A program made the translations under genes and the position numbers. A stretch of DNA of 64,000 nt from Haematobia irritans (Eukaryota; Arthropoda; Insecta; Diptera; Muscidae), in the NCBI RefSeq assembly GCF_050003625.1, contig NC_134397.1, positions 73,945,551-74,009,550 of the forward strand. The letters run 5' to 3'. The stretch's first letter is position 1. Every line of letters begins with the position of its first letter. Shown in pieces: positions 42,116-54,900 of this stretch. The notes under the pieces are model-generated. The model made no database searches. It saw nothing but the letters and a program-made list of their open reading frames with translations, and had not been told where the DNA came from.

Positions 42116-45100
42116 TATAAAAATTTCAATTTTTTTAGGATTTGGTGGATTTTTCGATTTTTTGAGGGTGGTCACGAATTATCGTCCTTTTCGCTCTAGG
42201 ACGCTTAGTTTAGGAGATATGGCCAAAAGAAGTTTTTCATATAAAAATTTCAATTTTTTAGGATTTGGGTGGGTTTTTCGATTTTTTGAGGGTGGTCACG
42301 AATTATCGTCCTTTTCGCTCTAGGACGCTTAGTTTAGGAGATATGGCCAAAAGAAGTTTTTGATATAAAAATTTCAATTTTTTTAGGATTTGGGTGGATT
42401 TTTCGATTTTTTGGGGGTGGTCACGAATTATCGCCCTTTTCGCTCTAGGACGCTTAGTTTAGGAGATATGGCCAAAAGAAGTTTTTCATATAAAAATTTA
42501 AATTTTTTTAGGATTTGGGTGGATTTTTCGATTTTTTGGGGGTGGTCACGAATTAAAGCCCTTTTCGCTCTAGGACGCTTAGTTTAGGAGATATGGCCAA
42601 AAGAAGTTTTTCATATAAAAATTTCAATTTTTTTAGGATTTGAGTGGATTTTTCGATTTTTTGAGGGTGGTCACGAATTATCGTCCTTTTCGCTCTAGGA
42701 CGCTTAGTTTAGGAGATATGGCCAAAAGAAGTTTTTCATATAAAAATTTCAATTTTTTTAGGATTTGGGTGGATTTTTCGATTTTTTGGGGGTGGTCACG
42801 AATTATCGTCCTTTTCGCTCTAGGACGCTTAGTTTAGGAGATATGGCCAAAAGAAGTTTTTCATATAAAAATTTCAATTTTTTTAGGATTTGGGTGGATT
42901 TTTCGATTTTTTGGGGGTGGTCACGAATTATCGTCCTTTTCGCTCTAGGACGCTTAGTTTAGGAGATATGGCCAAAAGAAGTTTTTCATATAAAAATTTC
43001 AATTTTTTGAGGATTTGGGTGGATTTTTCGATTTTTTGAGGGTGGTCACGAATTAAAGCCCTTTTCGCTCTAGGACGCTTAGTTTAGGAGATATGGCCAA
43101 AAGAAGTTTTTCATATAAAAATTTCAATTTTTTTAGGATTTGGGTGGATTTTTTGATTTTTTGGGGGTGGTCACGAAATAAAGTCCTTTTCGCTCTAGGA
43201 CGCTTAGTTTAGGAGATATGGCCAAAAGAAGTTTTTCATATAAAAATTTCAATTTTTTTAGGATTTGGGTGGGTTTTTCGATTTTTTGAGGGTGGTCACG
43301 AATTATCGTCCTTTTCGCTCTAGGACGCTTAGTTTAGGAGATATGGCCAAAAGAAGTTTTTCATATAAAAATTTCAATTTTTTTAGGATTTGGGAGGATT
43401 TTTCGATTATTTGGGGGTGGTCACGAATTATCGCCCTTTTCGCTCTAGGACGCTTAGTTTAGGAGATATGGCCAAAAGAAGTTTTTCATATAAAAATTTC
43501 AATTTCTTTAGGATTTGGGTGGATTTTTCGATTTTTTGAGGGTGGTCACGAATTAAAGCCCATTTGGCTCTAGGACGCTTAGTTTAGGAGATATGGCCAA
43601 AAGAAGTTTTTCATATAAAAATTTAAATTTTTTTAGGATTTGGGTGAATTTTTCGATTTTTTGAGGGTGGTCACGAATTATCGTCCTTTTCGCTCTAGGG
43701 CGCTTAGTTTAGGAGATATGGCCAAAAGAAGTTTTTCATATAAAAATTTCAATTTTTTTAGGATTTGGGTGGATTTTTCGATTTTTTGAGGGTGGTCACG
43801 AATTAAAGCCCTTTTCGCTCTAGGACGCTTAGTTTAGGAGATATGGCCAAAAGAAGTTTTTCATATAAAAATTTAAATTTTTTTAGGATTTGGGTGGATT
43901 TTTCGATTTTTTGGGGGTGGTCACGAATTAAAGCCCTTTTCGCTCTAGGACGCTTAGTTTAGGAGATATGACCAAAAGAAGTTTTTCATATAAAAATTTC
44001 AATTTTTTTAGGATTTGGGTGGATTTTGCGATTTTTTGGGGGTGGTCACGAATTAAAGCCCTTTTCGCTCTAGGACGCTTAGTTTAGGAGATATGGCCAA
44101 AAGAAGTTTTTCATATAAAAATTTAAATTTTTTTAGGATTTGAGTGGATTTTTCGATTTTTTGGGGGTGGTCACGAATTATCGCCCTTTTCGCTCTAGGA
44201 CGCTTAGTTTAGGAGATATGGCCAAAAGAAGTTTTTCATATAAAAATTTCAATTTTTTTAGGATTTGGGTGGATTTTTCGATTTTTTGGGGGTGGTCACG
44301 AATTAAAGCCCTTTTCGCTCTAGGACGCTTAGTTTAGGAGATATGGCCAAAAGAAGTTTTTCATATAAAAATTTCAATTTTTTTAGGATTTGAGTGGATT
44401 TTTCGATTTTTTGGGGGTGGTCACGAATTATCGCCCTTTTCGCTCTAGGACGCTTAGTTTAGGAGATATGGCCAAAAGAAGTTTTTCATATAAAAATTTC
44501 AATTTTTTTAGGATTTGGGTGGATTTTTCGATTTTTTGAGGGTGGTCAAGAATTATCGTCCTTTTCGCTCTAGGACGCTTAGTTTAGGAGATATGGCCAA
44601 AAGAAGTTTTTCATATAAAAATTTCAATTTTTTTAGGATTTGGGTGGATTTTTCGATTTTTTGGGGGTGGTCACGAATTATCGTCCTTTTCGGTCTAGGA
44701 CGCTTAGTTTAGGAGATATGGCCAAAAGAAGTTTTTCATATAAAAATTTCAATTTTTGGAGGATTTGGGTGGATTTTTCGATTTTTTGAGGGTGGTCACG
44801 AATTAAAGTCCTTTTCGCTCTAGGACGCTTAGTTTAGGAGATATGGCCAAACGAAGTTTTTCATATAAAAATTTCATTTTTTTAGGATTTGGGTGGATTT
44901 TTGATTTTTTGAGGGTGGTCACGAATTAAAGCCCTTTTCGCTCTAGGACGCTTAGTTTAGGAGATATGGCCAAAAGAAGTTTTTCATATAAAAATTTCAA
45001 TTTTTTTAGGATTTGGGTGGATTTTTCGATTTTTTGGGGGTGGTCACGAATTAAAGCCCTTTTCGCTCTAGGACGCTTAGTTTAGGAGATATGGCCAAAA

Positions 45101-48100
45101 GAAGTTTTTCATATAAAAATTTCAATTTTTTTTAGGATTTGGGTGGATTTTTCGATTTTTTGGGGGTGGTCACGAATTAAAGCCCTTTTCGCTCTAGGAC
45201 GCTTAGTTTAGGAGATATGGCCAAACGAAGTTTTTCATATAAAAATTTCAATTTTTTTAGGATTTGTGTGGATTTTTCGATTTTTTGAGGGTGGTCACGA
45301 ATTAAAGCCCTTTTCGCTCTAGGACGCTTAGTTTAGGAGATATGGCCAAAAGAAGTTTTTCATATAAAAATTTCAATTTTTTTAGGATTTGGGTGGATTT
45401 TTCGATTTTTTGGGGGTGGTCACGAATTAAAGCCCTTTTCGCTCTAGGACGCTTAGTTTAGGAGATATGACCAAAAGAAGTTTTTCATATAAAAATTTCA
45501 ATTTTTTTAGGATTTGGTGGATTTTTCGATTTTTTGGGGGTGGTCACGAATTAAAGCCCTTTTCGCTCTAGGACGCTTAGTTTAGGAGATATGGCCAAAA
45601 GAAGTTTTTCATATAAAAATTTAAATTTTTTTAGGATTTGAGTGGATTTTTCGATTTTTTGGGGGTGGTCACGAATTATCGCCCTTTTCGCTCTAGGACG
45701 CTTAGTTTAGGAGATATGGCCAAAAGAAGTTTTTCATATAAAAATTTCAATTTTTTTAGGATTTGGGTGGATTTTTCGATTTTTTGGGGGTGGTCACGAA
45801 TTAAAGCCCTTTTCGCTCTAGGACGCTTAGTTTAGGAGATATGGCCAAAAGAAGTTTTTCATATAAAAATTTCAATTTTTTTAGGATTTGAGTGGATTTT
45901 TCGATTTTTTGGGGGTGGTCACGAATTATCGCCCTTTTCGCTCTAGGACGCTTAGTTTAGGAGATATGGCCAAAAGAAGTTTTTCATATAAAAATTTCAA
46001 TTTTTTTAGGATTTGGGTGGATTTTTCGATTTTTTGAGGGTGGTCAAGAATTATCGTCCTTTTCGCTCTAGGACGCTTAGTTTAGGAGATATGGCCAAAA
46101 GAAGTTTTTCATATAAAAATTTCAATTTTTTTAGGATTTGGGTGGATTTTTCGATTTTTTGGGGGTGGTCACGAATTATCGTCCTTTTCGGTCTAGGACG
46201 CTTAGTTTAGGAGATATGGCCAAAAGAAGTTTTTCATATAAAAATTTCAATTTTTGGAGGATTTGGGTGGATTTTTCGATTTTTTGAGGGTGGTCACGAA
46301 TTAAAGCCCTTTTCGCTCTAGGACGCTTAGTTTAGGAGATATGGCCAAACGAAGTTTTTCATATAAAAATTTCATTTTTTTAGGATTTGGGTGGATTTTT
46401 GATTTTTTGAGGGTGGTCACGAATTAAAGCCCTTTTCGCTCTAGGACGCTTAGTTTAGGAGATATGGCCAAAAGAAGTTTTTCTTATAAAAATTTCAATT
46501 TTTTTAGGATTTGGGTGGATTTTTCGATTTTTTGGGGGTGGTCACGAATTAAAGCCCCTTTCGCTCTAGGACGCTTAGTTTAGGAGATATGGCCAAACGA
46601 AGTTTTTCATATAAAAATTTCAATTTTTTTAGGATTTGGGTGGATTTTTCGATTTTTTGAGGGTGGTCACGAATTAAAGCCCTTTTCGCTCTAGGACGCT
46701 TAGTTTAGGAGATATGGCCAAAAGAAGTTTTTCATATAAAAATTTCAATTTTTTTAGGATTTGGGTGGATTTTTCGATTTTTTGGGGGTGGTCACGAATT
46801 AAAGCCCTTTTCGCTCTAGGACGCTTAGTTTAGGAGATATGACCAAAAGAAGTTTTTCATATAAAAATTTCAATTTTTTTAGGATTTGGTGGATTTTTCG
46901 ATTTTTTGGGGGTGGTCACGAATTAAAGCCCTTTTCGCTCTAGGACGCTTAGTTTAGGAGATATGGCCAAAAGAAGTTTTTCATATAAAAATTTCAATTT
47001 TTTTAGGATTTGAGTGGATTTTTCGATTTTTTGGGGGTGGTCACGAATTATCGCCCTTTTCGCTCTAGGACGCTTAGTTTAGGAGATATGGCCAAAAGAA
47101 GTTTTTCATATAAAAATTTCAATTTTTTTAGGATTTGGGTGGATTTTTCGATTTTTTGGGGGTGGTCACGAATTAAAGCCCTTTTCGCTCTAGGACGCTT
47201 AGTTTAGGAGATATGGCCAAAAGAAGTTTTTCATATAAAAATTTCAATTTTTTTAGGATTTGAGTGGATTTTTCGATTTTTTGGGGGTGGTCACGAATTA
47301 TCGCCCTTTTCGCTCTAGGACGCTTAGTTTAGGAGATATGGCCAAAAGAAGTTTTTCATATAAAAATTTCAATTTTTTTAGGATTTGGGTGGATTTTTCG
47401 ATTTTTTGAGGGTGGTCACGAATTATCGTCCTTTTCGCTCTAGGACGCTTAGTTTAGGAGATATGGCCAAAAGAAGTTTTTCATATAAAAATTTAAATTT
47501 TTTTAGGATTTGGGTGGATTTTTCGATTTTTTGGGGGTGGTCACGAATTATCGTCCTTTTCGGTCTAGGACGCTTAGTTTAGGAGATATGGCCAAAGGAA
47601 GTTTTTCATATAAAAATTTCAATTTTTGGAGGATTTGGGTGGATTTTTCGATTTTTTGAGGGTGGTCACGAATTAAAGCCCTTTTCGCTCTAGGATGCTT
47701 AGTTTAGGAGATATGGCCAAAAGAAGTTTTTCATATAAAAATTTCAATTTTTTTTAGGATTTGGGTGGATTTTTCGATTTTTTGGGGGTGGTCACGAATT
47801 AAAGCCCTTTTCGCTCTAGGACGCTTAGTTTAGGAGATATGGCCAAACGAAGTTTTTCTTATAAAAATTTCAATTTTGTTAGGATTTGGGTGGATTTTTC
47901 GATTTTTTGGGGGTGGTCACGAATTATCGTCCTTTTCGCTCTAGGACGCTTAGTTTAGGAGATATGGCCAAAAGAAGTTTTTCATATAAAAATTTCAATT
48001 TTTTTAGGATTTGGGTGGATTTTTCGATTTTTTGAGGGTGGTCACGAATTATCGTCCTTTTCGCTCTAGGACGCTTAGTTTAGGAGATATGGCCAAAAGA

Positions 48101-51100
48101 AGTTTTTCTTATAAAAATTTAAATTTTTTTAGGATTTGAGTGGATTTTTCGATTTTTTGAGGGTGGTCACGAATTATCGTCCTTTTCGCTCTAGGACGCT
48201 TAGTTTAGGAGATATGGCCAAAAGAAGCTTTTCATATAAAAATTTCAATTTTTTTAGGATTTGGGTGGATTTTTCGATTTTTTGGGGGTGGTCACGAATT
48301 AAAGCCCTTTTCGCTCTAGGACGCTTAGTTTAGGAGATATGGCCAAAAGAAGTTTTTCATATAAAAATTTCAATTTTTTTAGGATTTGGGTGGATTTTTC
48401 GATTTTTTGGGGGTGGTCACGAATTAAAGCCCTTTTCGCTCTAGGACGCTTAGTTTAGGAGATATGGCCAAACGAAGTTTTTCATATAAAAATTTCAATT
48501 TTTTTAGGATTGGGTGGATTTTTCGATTTTTTGGGGGTGGTCACGAATTAAAGCCCTTTTCGCTCTAGGACGCTTAGTTTAGGAGATATGGCCAAAAGAA
48601 GTTTTTCATATAAAAATTTCAATTTTTTTAGGATTTGGGTGGATTTTTTGATTTTTTTGGGGGTGGTCACGAAATAAAGCCCTTTTCGCTCTAGGACGCT
48701 TAGTTTAGGAGATATGGCCAAAAGAAGTTTTTCATATAAAAATTTCAATTTTTTTAGGATTTGGGTGGATTTTTCGATTTTTTGAGGGTGGTCACGAATT
48801 ATCGTCCTTTTCGCTCTAGGACGCTTAGTTTAGGAGATATGGCCAAAAGAAGTTTTTCATATAAAAATTTCAATTTTTTTAGGATTTGGTGGATTTTTCG
48901 ATTTTTTGAGGGTGGTCACGAATTATCGTCCTTTTCGCTCTAGGACGCTTAGTTTAGGAGATATGGCCAAAAGAAGTTTTTCATATAAAAATTTCAATTT
49001 TTTTAGGATTTGGGTGGGTTTTTCGATTTTTTGAGGGTGGTCACGAATTATCGTCCTTTTCGCTCTAGGACGCTTAGTTTAGGAGATATGGCCAAAAGAA
49101 GTTTTTCATATAAAAATTTCAATTTTTTTAGGATTTGGGTGGATTTTTCGATTTTTTGGGGGTGGTCACGAATTATCGCCCTTTTCGCTCTAGGACGCTT
49201 AGTTTAGGAGATATGGCCAAAAGAAGTTTTTCATATAAAAATTTAAATTTTTTTAGGATTTGGGTGGATTTTTCGATTTTTTGGGGGTGGTCACGAATTA
49301 AAGCCCTTTTCGCTCTAGGACGCTTAGTTTAGGAGATATGGCCAAAAGAAGTTTTTCATATAAAAATTTCAATTTTTTTAGGATTTGAGTGGATTTTTCG
49401 ATTTTTTGAGGGTGGTCACGAATTATCGTCCTTTTCGCTCTAGGACGCTTAGTTTAGGAGATATGGCCAAAAGAAGTTTTTCATATAAAAATTTCAATTT
49501 TTTTAGGATTTGGGAGGATTTTTCGATTATTTGGGGGTGGTCACGAATTATCGCCCTTTTCGCTCTAGGACGCTTAGTTTAGGAGATATGGCCAAAAGAA
49601 GTTTTTCATATAAAAATTTCAATTTTTTTAGGATTTGGGTGGATTTTTCGATTTTTTGAGGGTGGTCACGAATTAAAGCCCATTTGGCTCTAGGACGCTT
49701 AGTTTAGGAGATATGGCCAAAAGAAGTTTTTCATATAAAAATTTAAATTTTTTTAGGATTTGGGTGAATTTTTCGATTTTTTGAGGGTGGTCACGAATTA
49801 TCGTCCTTTTCGCTCTAGGGCGCTTAGTTTAGGAGATATGGCCAAAAGAAGTTTTTCATATAAAAATTTCAATTTTTTTAGGATTTGGGTGGATTTTTCG
49901 ATTTTTTGAGGGTGGTCACGAATTAAAGCCCTTTTCGCTCTAGGACGCTTAGTTTAGGAGATATGGCCAAAAGAAGTTTTTCATATAAAAATTTCAATTT
50001 TTTTAGGATTTGGGTGGATTTTTCGATTTTTTGGGGGTGGTCACGAATTAAAGCCCTTTTCGCTCTAGGACGCTTAGTTTAGGAGATATGACCAAAAGAA
50101 GTTTTTCATATAAAAATTTCAATTTTTTTAGGATTTGGGTGGATTTTGCGATTTTTTGGGGGTGGTCACGAATTAAAGCCCTTTTCGCTCTAGGACGCTT
50201 AGTTTAGGAGATATGGCCAAAAGAAGTTTTTCATATAAAAATTTAAATTTTTTTAGGATTTGAGTGGATTTTTCGATTTTTTGGGGGTGGTCACGAATTA
50301 TCGCCCTTTTCGCTCTAGGACGCTTAGTTTAGGAGATATGGCCAAAAGAAGTTTTTCATATAAAAATTTCAATTTTTTTAGGATTTGGGTGGATTTTTCG
50401 ATTTTTTGGGGGTGGTCACGAATTAAAGCCCTTTTCGCTCTAGGACGCTTAGTTTAGGAGATATGGCCAAAAGAAGTTTTTCATATAAAAATTTCAATTT
50501 TTTTAGGATTTGAGTGGATTTTTCGATTTTTTGGGGGTGGTCACGAATTATCGCCCTTTTCGCTCTAGGACGCTTAGTTTAGGAGATATGGCCAAAAGAA
50601 GTTTTTCATATAAAAATTTCAATTTTTTTAGGATTTGGGTGGATTTTTCGATTTTTTGAGGGTGGTCAAGAATTATCGTCCTTTTCGCTCTAGGACGCTT
50701 AGTTTAGGAGATATGGCCAAAAGAAGTTTTTCATATAAAAATTTCAATTTTTGGAGGATTTGGGTGGATTTTTCGATTTTTTGAGGGTGGTCACGAATTA
50801 AAGCCCTTTTCGCTCTAGGACGCTTAGTTTAGGAGATATGGCCAAACGAAGTTTTTCATATAAAAATTTCATTTTTTTAGGATTTGGGTGGATTTTTGAT
50901 TTTTTGAGGGTGGTCACGAATTAAAGCCCTTTTCGCTCTAGGACGCTTAGTTTAGGAGATATGGCCAAAAGAAGTTTTTCATATAAAAATTTAAATTTTT
51001 TTAGGATTTGGGTGGATTTTTCGATTTTTTGGGGGTGGTCACGAATTAAAGCCCTTTTCGCTCTAGGACGCTTAGTTTAGGAGATATGGCCAAAAGAAGT

Positions 51101-51955
51101 TTTTCATATAAAAATTTCAATTTTTTTTAGGATTTGGGTGGATTTTTCGATTTTTTGGGGGTGGTCACGAATTAAAGCCCTTTTCGCTCTAGGACGCTTA
51201 GTTTAGGAGATATGGCCAAACGAAGTTTTTCTTATAAAAATTTCAATTTTTTTAGGATTTGGGTGGATTTTTCGATTTTTTGGGGGTGGTCACGAATTAA
51301 AGCCCCTTTCGCTCTAGGACGCTTAGTTTAGGAGATATGGCCAAACGAAGTTTTTCATATAAAAATTTCAATTTTTTTAGGATTTGGGTGGATTTTTCGA
51401 TTTTTTGAGGGTGGTCACGAATTAAAGCCCTTTTCGCTCTAGGACGCTTAGTTTAGGAGATATGGCCAAAAGAAGTTTTTCATATAAAAATTTCAATTTT
51501 TTTAGGATTTGGGTGGATTTTTCGATTTTTTGGGGGTGGTCACGAATTAAAGCCCTTTTCGCTCTAGGACGCTTAGTTTAGGAGATATGACCAAAAGAAG
51601 TTTTTCATATAAAAATTTCAATTTTTTTAGGATTTGGTGGATTTTTCGATTTTTTGGGGGTGGTCACGAATTAAAGCCCTTTTCGCTCTAGGACGCTTAG
51701 TTTAGGAGATATGGCCAAAAGAAGTTTTTCATATAAAAATTTAAATTTTTTTAGGATTTGAGTGGATTTTTCGATTTTTTGGGGGTGGTCACGAATTATC
51801 GCCCTTTTCGCTCTAGGACGCTTAGTTTAGGAGATATGGCCAAAAGAAGTTTTTCATATAAAAATTTCAATTTTTTTAGGATTTGGGTGGATTTTTCGAT
51901 TTTTTGGGGGTGGTCACGAATTAAAGCCCTTTTCGCTCTAGGACGCTTAGTTTAG
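42017..51955 (+). repeat. Segmental duplication within the satellite, offset 6.74 then 6.12 kb
   Basis: 42017 and 48761 are 6744 bp apart, and 42390 and 49135 are 6745 apart. From 43265/49385 onward the offset becomes 6120, shown also by 44140/50260 and 45638/51758. The change of 625 bp equals five monomers missing from the right copy between its equivalents of 42640 and 43265. Within the copies the rare GTGGTCAAGAATTATCG monomer (44549 and 50669) is kept. After it the right copy lacks one monomer and later has one extra. This records single-monomer gain and loss after the large duplication. Confidence 0.75.
44103..47600 (+). repeat. 1,498-bp and 1,372-bp higher-order units (12 and 11 monomers)
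   Basis: Matching points are 44140, 45638 and 47010, and 44515, 46013 and 47385: first 1498 bp, then 1372 bp apart. Each unit carries GAGTGG monomers with TCGCCC, a TTTTCGGTCTAGG monomer, a TTTTTGGAGGATT monomer and a CCAAACGAAG monomer. The step from 1498 to 1372 is one monomer lost. A matching pair is at 50260 and 51758 in the downstream segmental copy. Confidence 0.78.
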
Positions 51956-54900
51956 GAGATATGGCCAAAAGAAGTTTTTCATATAAAAATTTCAATTTTT
52001 TTAGGATTTGAGTGGATTTTTCGATTTTTTGGGGGTGGTCACGAATTATCGCCCTTTTCGCTCTAGGACGCTTAGTTTAGGAGATATGGCCAAAAGAAGT
52101 TTTTCATATAAAAATTTCAATTTTTTTAGGATTTGGGTGGATTTTTCGATTTTTTGAGGGTGGTCACGAATTATCGTCCTTTTCGCTCTAGGACGCTTAG
52201 TTTAGGAGATATGGCCAAAAGAAGTTTTTCATATAAAAATTTAAATTTTTTTAGGATTTGGGTGGATTTTTCGATTTTTTGGGGGTGGTCACGAATTATC
52301 GTCCTTTTCGGTCTAGGACGCTTAGTTTAGGAGATATGGCCAAAAGAAGTTTTTCATATAAAAATTTCAATTTTTGGAGGATTTGGGTGGATTTTTCGAT
52401 TTTTTGAGGGTGGTCACGAATTAAAGCCCTTTTCGCTCTAGGACGCTTAGTTTAGGAGATATGGCCAAACGAAGTTTTTCATATAAAAATTTCATTTTTT
52501 TAGGATTTGGGTGGATTTTTGATTTTTTGAGGGTGGTCACGAATTAAAGCCCTTTTCGCTCTAGGACGCTTAGTTTAGGAGATATGGCCAAAAGAAGTTT
52601 TTCATATAAAAATTTAAATTTTTTTAGGATTTGGGTGGATTTTTCGATTTTTTGGGGGTGGTCACGAATTAAAGCCCTTTTCGCTCTAGGACGCTTAGTT
52701 TAGGAGATATGGCCAAAAGAAGTTTTTCATATAAAAATTTCAATTTTTTTAGGATTTGGGTGGATTTTTCGATTTTTTGGGGGTGGTCACGAATTAAAGC
52801 CCTTTTCGCTCTAGGACGCTTAGTTTAGGAGATATGGCCAAACGAAGTTTTTCTTATAAAAATTTCAATTTTTTTAGGATTTGGGTGGATTTTTCGATTT
52901 TTTGGGGGTGGTCACGAATTAAAGCCCTTTTCGCTCTAGGACGCTTAGTTTAGGAGATATGGCCAAACGAAGTTTTTCATATAAAAATTTTAATTTTTTT
53001 AGGATTGGGTGGATTTTTTGATTTTTTGGGGGTGGTCACGAATTAAAGCCCTTTTCGCTCTAGGACGCTTAGTTTAGGAGATATAGCCAAAAGAAGTTTT
53101 TCATATAAAAATTTAATTTTTTTTAGGATTTGAGTGGATTTTTCGATTTTTTGAGGGTGGTCACGAATTATCGTCCTTTTCGCTCTAGGACGCTTAGTTT
53201 AGGAGATATGGCCAAAAGAAGCTTTTCATATAAAAATTTCAATTTTTTTAGGATTTGGGTGGATTTTTCGATTTTTTGGGGGTGGTCACGAATTAAAGCC
53301 CTTTTCGCTCTAGGACGCTTAGTTTAGGAGATATGGCCAAAAGAAGTTTTTCATATAAAAATTTCAATTTTTTTAGGATTTGAGTGGATTTTTCGATTTT
53401 TTGGGTGTGGTCACGAATTAAAGCCCTTTTCGCTCTAGGACGCTTAGTTTAGGAGATATGGCCAAGCGAAGTTTTTCATATAAAAATTTAAATTTTTTTA
53501 GGATTGGGTGGATTTTTCGATTTTTTGGGGGTGGTCACGAATTAAAGCCCTTTTCGCTCTAGGACGCTTAGTTTAGGAGATATGGCCAAAAGTAGTTTTT
53601 CATATAAAAATTTCAATTTTTTTAGGATTTGGGTGGATTTTTTGATTTTTTGGGGGTGGTCACGAAATAAAGCCCTTTTCGCTCTAGGACGCTTAGTTTA
53701 GGAGATATGGCCAAAAGAAGTTTTTCATATAAAAATTTCAATTTTTTTAGGATTTGGGTGGATTTTTCGATTTTTTGAGGGTGGTCACGAATTATCGTCC
53801 TTTTCGCTCTAGGACGCTTAGTTTAGGAGATATGGCCAAAAGAAGTTTTTCATATAAAAATTTCAATTTTTTTAGGATTTGGGTGGATTTTTCGATTTTT
53901 TGAGGGTGGTCACGAATTATCGTCCTTTTCGCTCTAGGACGCTTAGTTTAGGAGATATGGCCAAAAGAAGTTTTTCATATAAAAATTTCAATTTTTTTAG
54001 GATTTGGGTGGGTTTTTCGATTTTTTGAGGGTGGTCACGAATTATCGTCCTTTTCGCTCTAGGACGCTTAGTTTAGGAGATATGGCCAAAAGAAGTTTTT
54101 CATATAAAAATTTCAATTTTTTTAGGATTTGGGAGGATTTTTCGATTTTTTGGGGGTGGTCACGAATTATCGCCCTTTTCGCTCTAGGACGCTTAGTTTA
54201 GGAGATATGGCCAAAAGAAGTTTTTCATATAAAAATTTCAATTTTTTTAGGATTTGGGTGGATTTTTCGATTTTTTGAGGGTGGTCACGAATTAAAGCCC
54301 TTTTCGCTCTAGGACGCTTAGTTTAGGAGATATGGCCAAAAGAAGTTTTTCATATAAAAATTTAAATTTTTTTAGGATTTGGGTGAATTTTTCGATTTTT
54401 TGAGGGTGGTCACGAATTATCGTCCTTTTCGCTCTAGGGCGCTTAGTTTAGGAGATATGGCCAAAAGAAGTTTTTCATATAAAAATTTCAATTTTTTTAG
54501 GATTTGGGTGGATTTTTCGATTTTTTGAGGGTGGTCACGAATTAAAGCCCTTTTCGCTCTAGGACGCTTAGTTTAGGAGATATGGCCAAAAGAAGTTTTT
54601 CATATAAAAATTTCAATTTTTTTAGGATTTGGGTGGATTTTTCGATTTTTTGGGGGTGGTCACGAATTAAAGCCCTTTTCGCTCTAGGACGCTTAGTTTA
54701 GGAGATATGACCAAAAGAAGTTTTTCATATAAAAATTTCAATTTTTTTAGGATTTGGGTGGATTTTTCGATTTTTTGGGGGTGGTCACGAATTATCGCCC
54801 TTTTCGCTCTAGGACGCTTAGTTTAGGAGATATGGCCAAAAGAAGTTTTTCATATAAAAATTTCAATTTTTTTAGGATTTGGGTGGATTTTTCGATTTTT

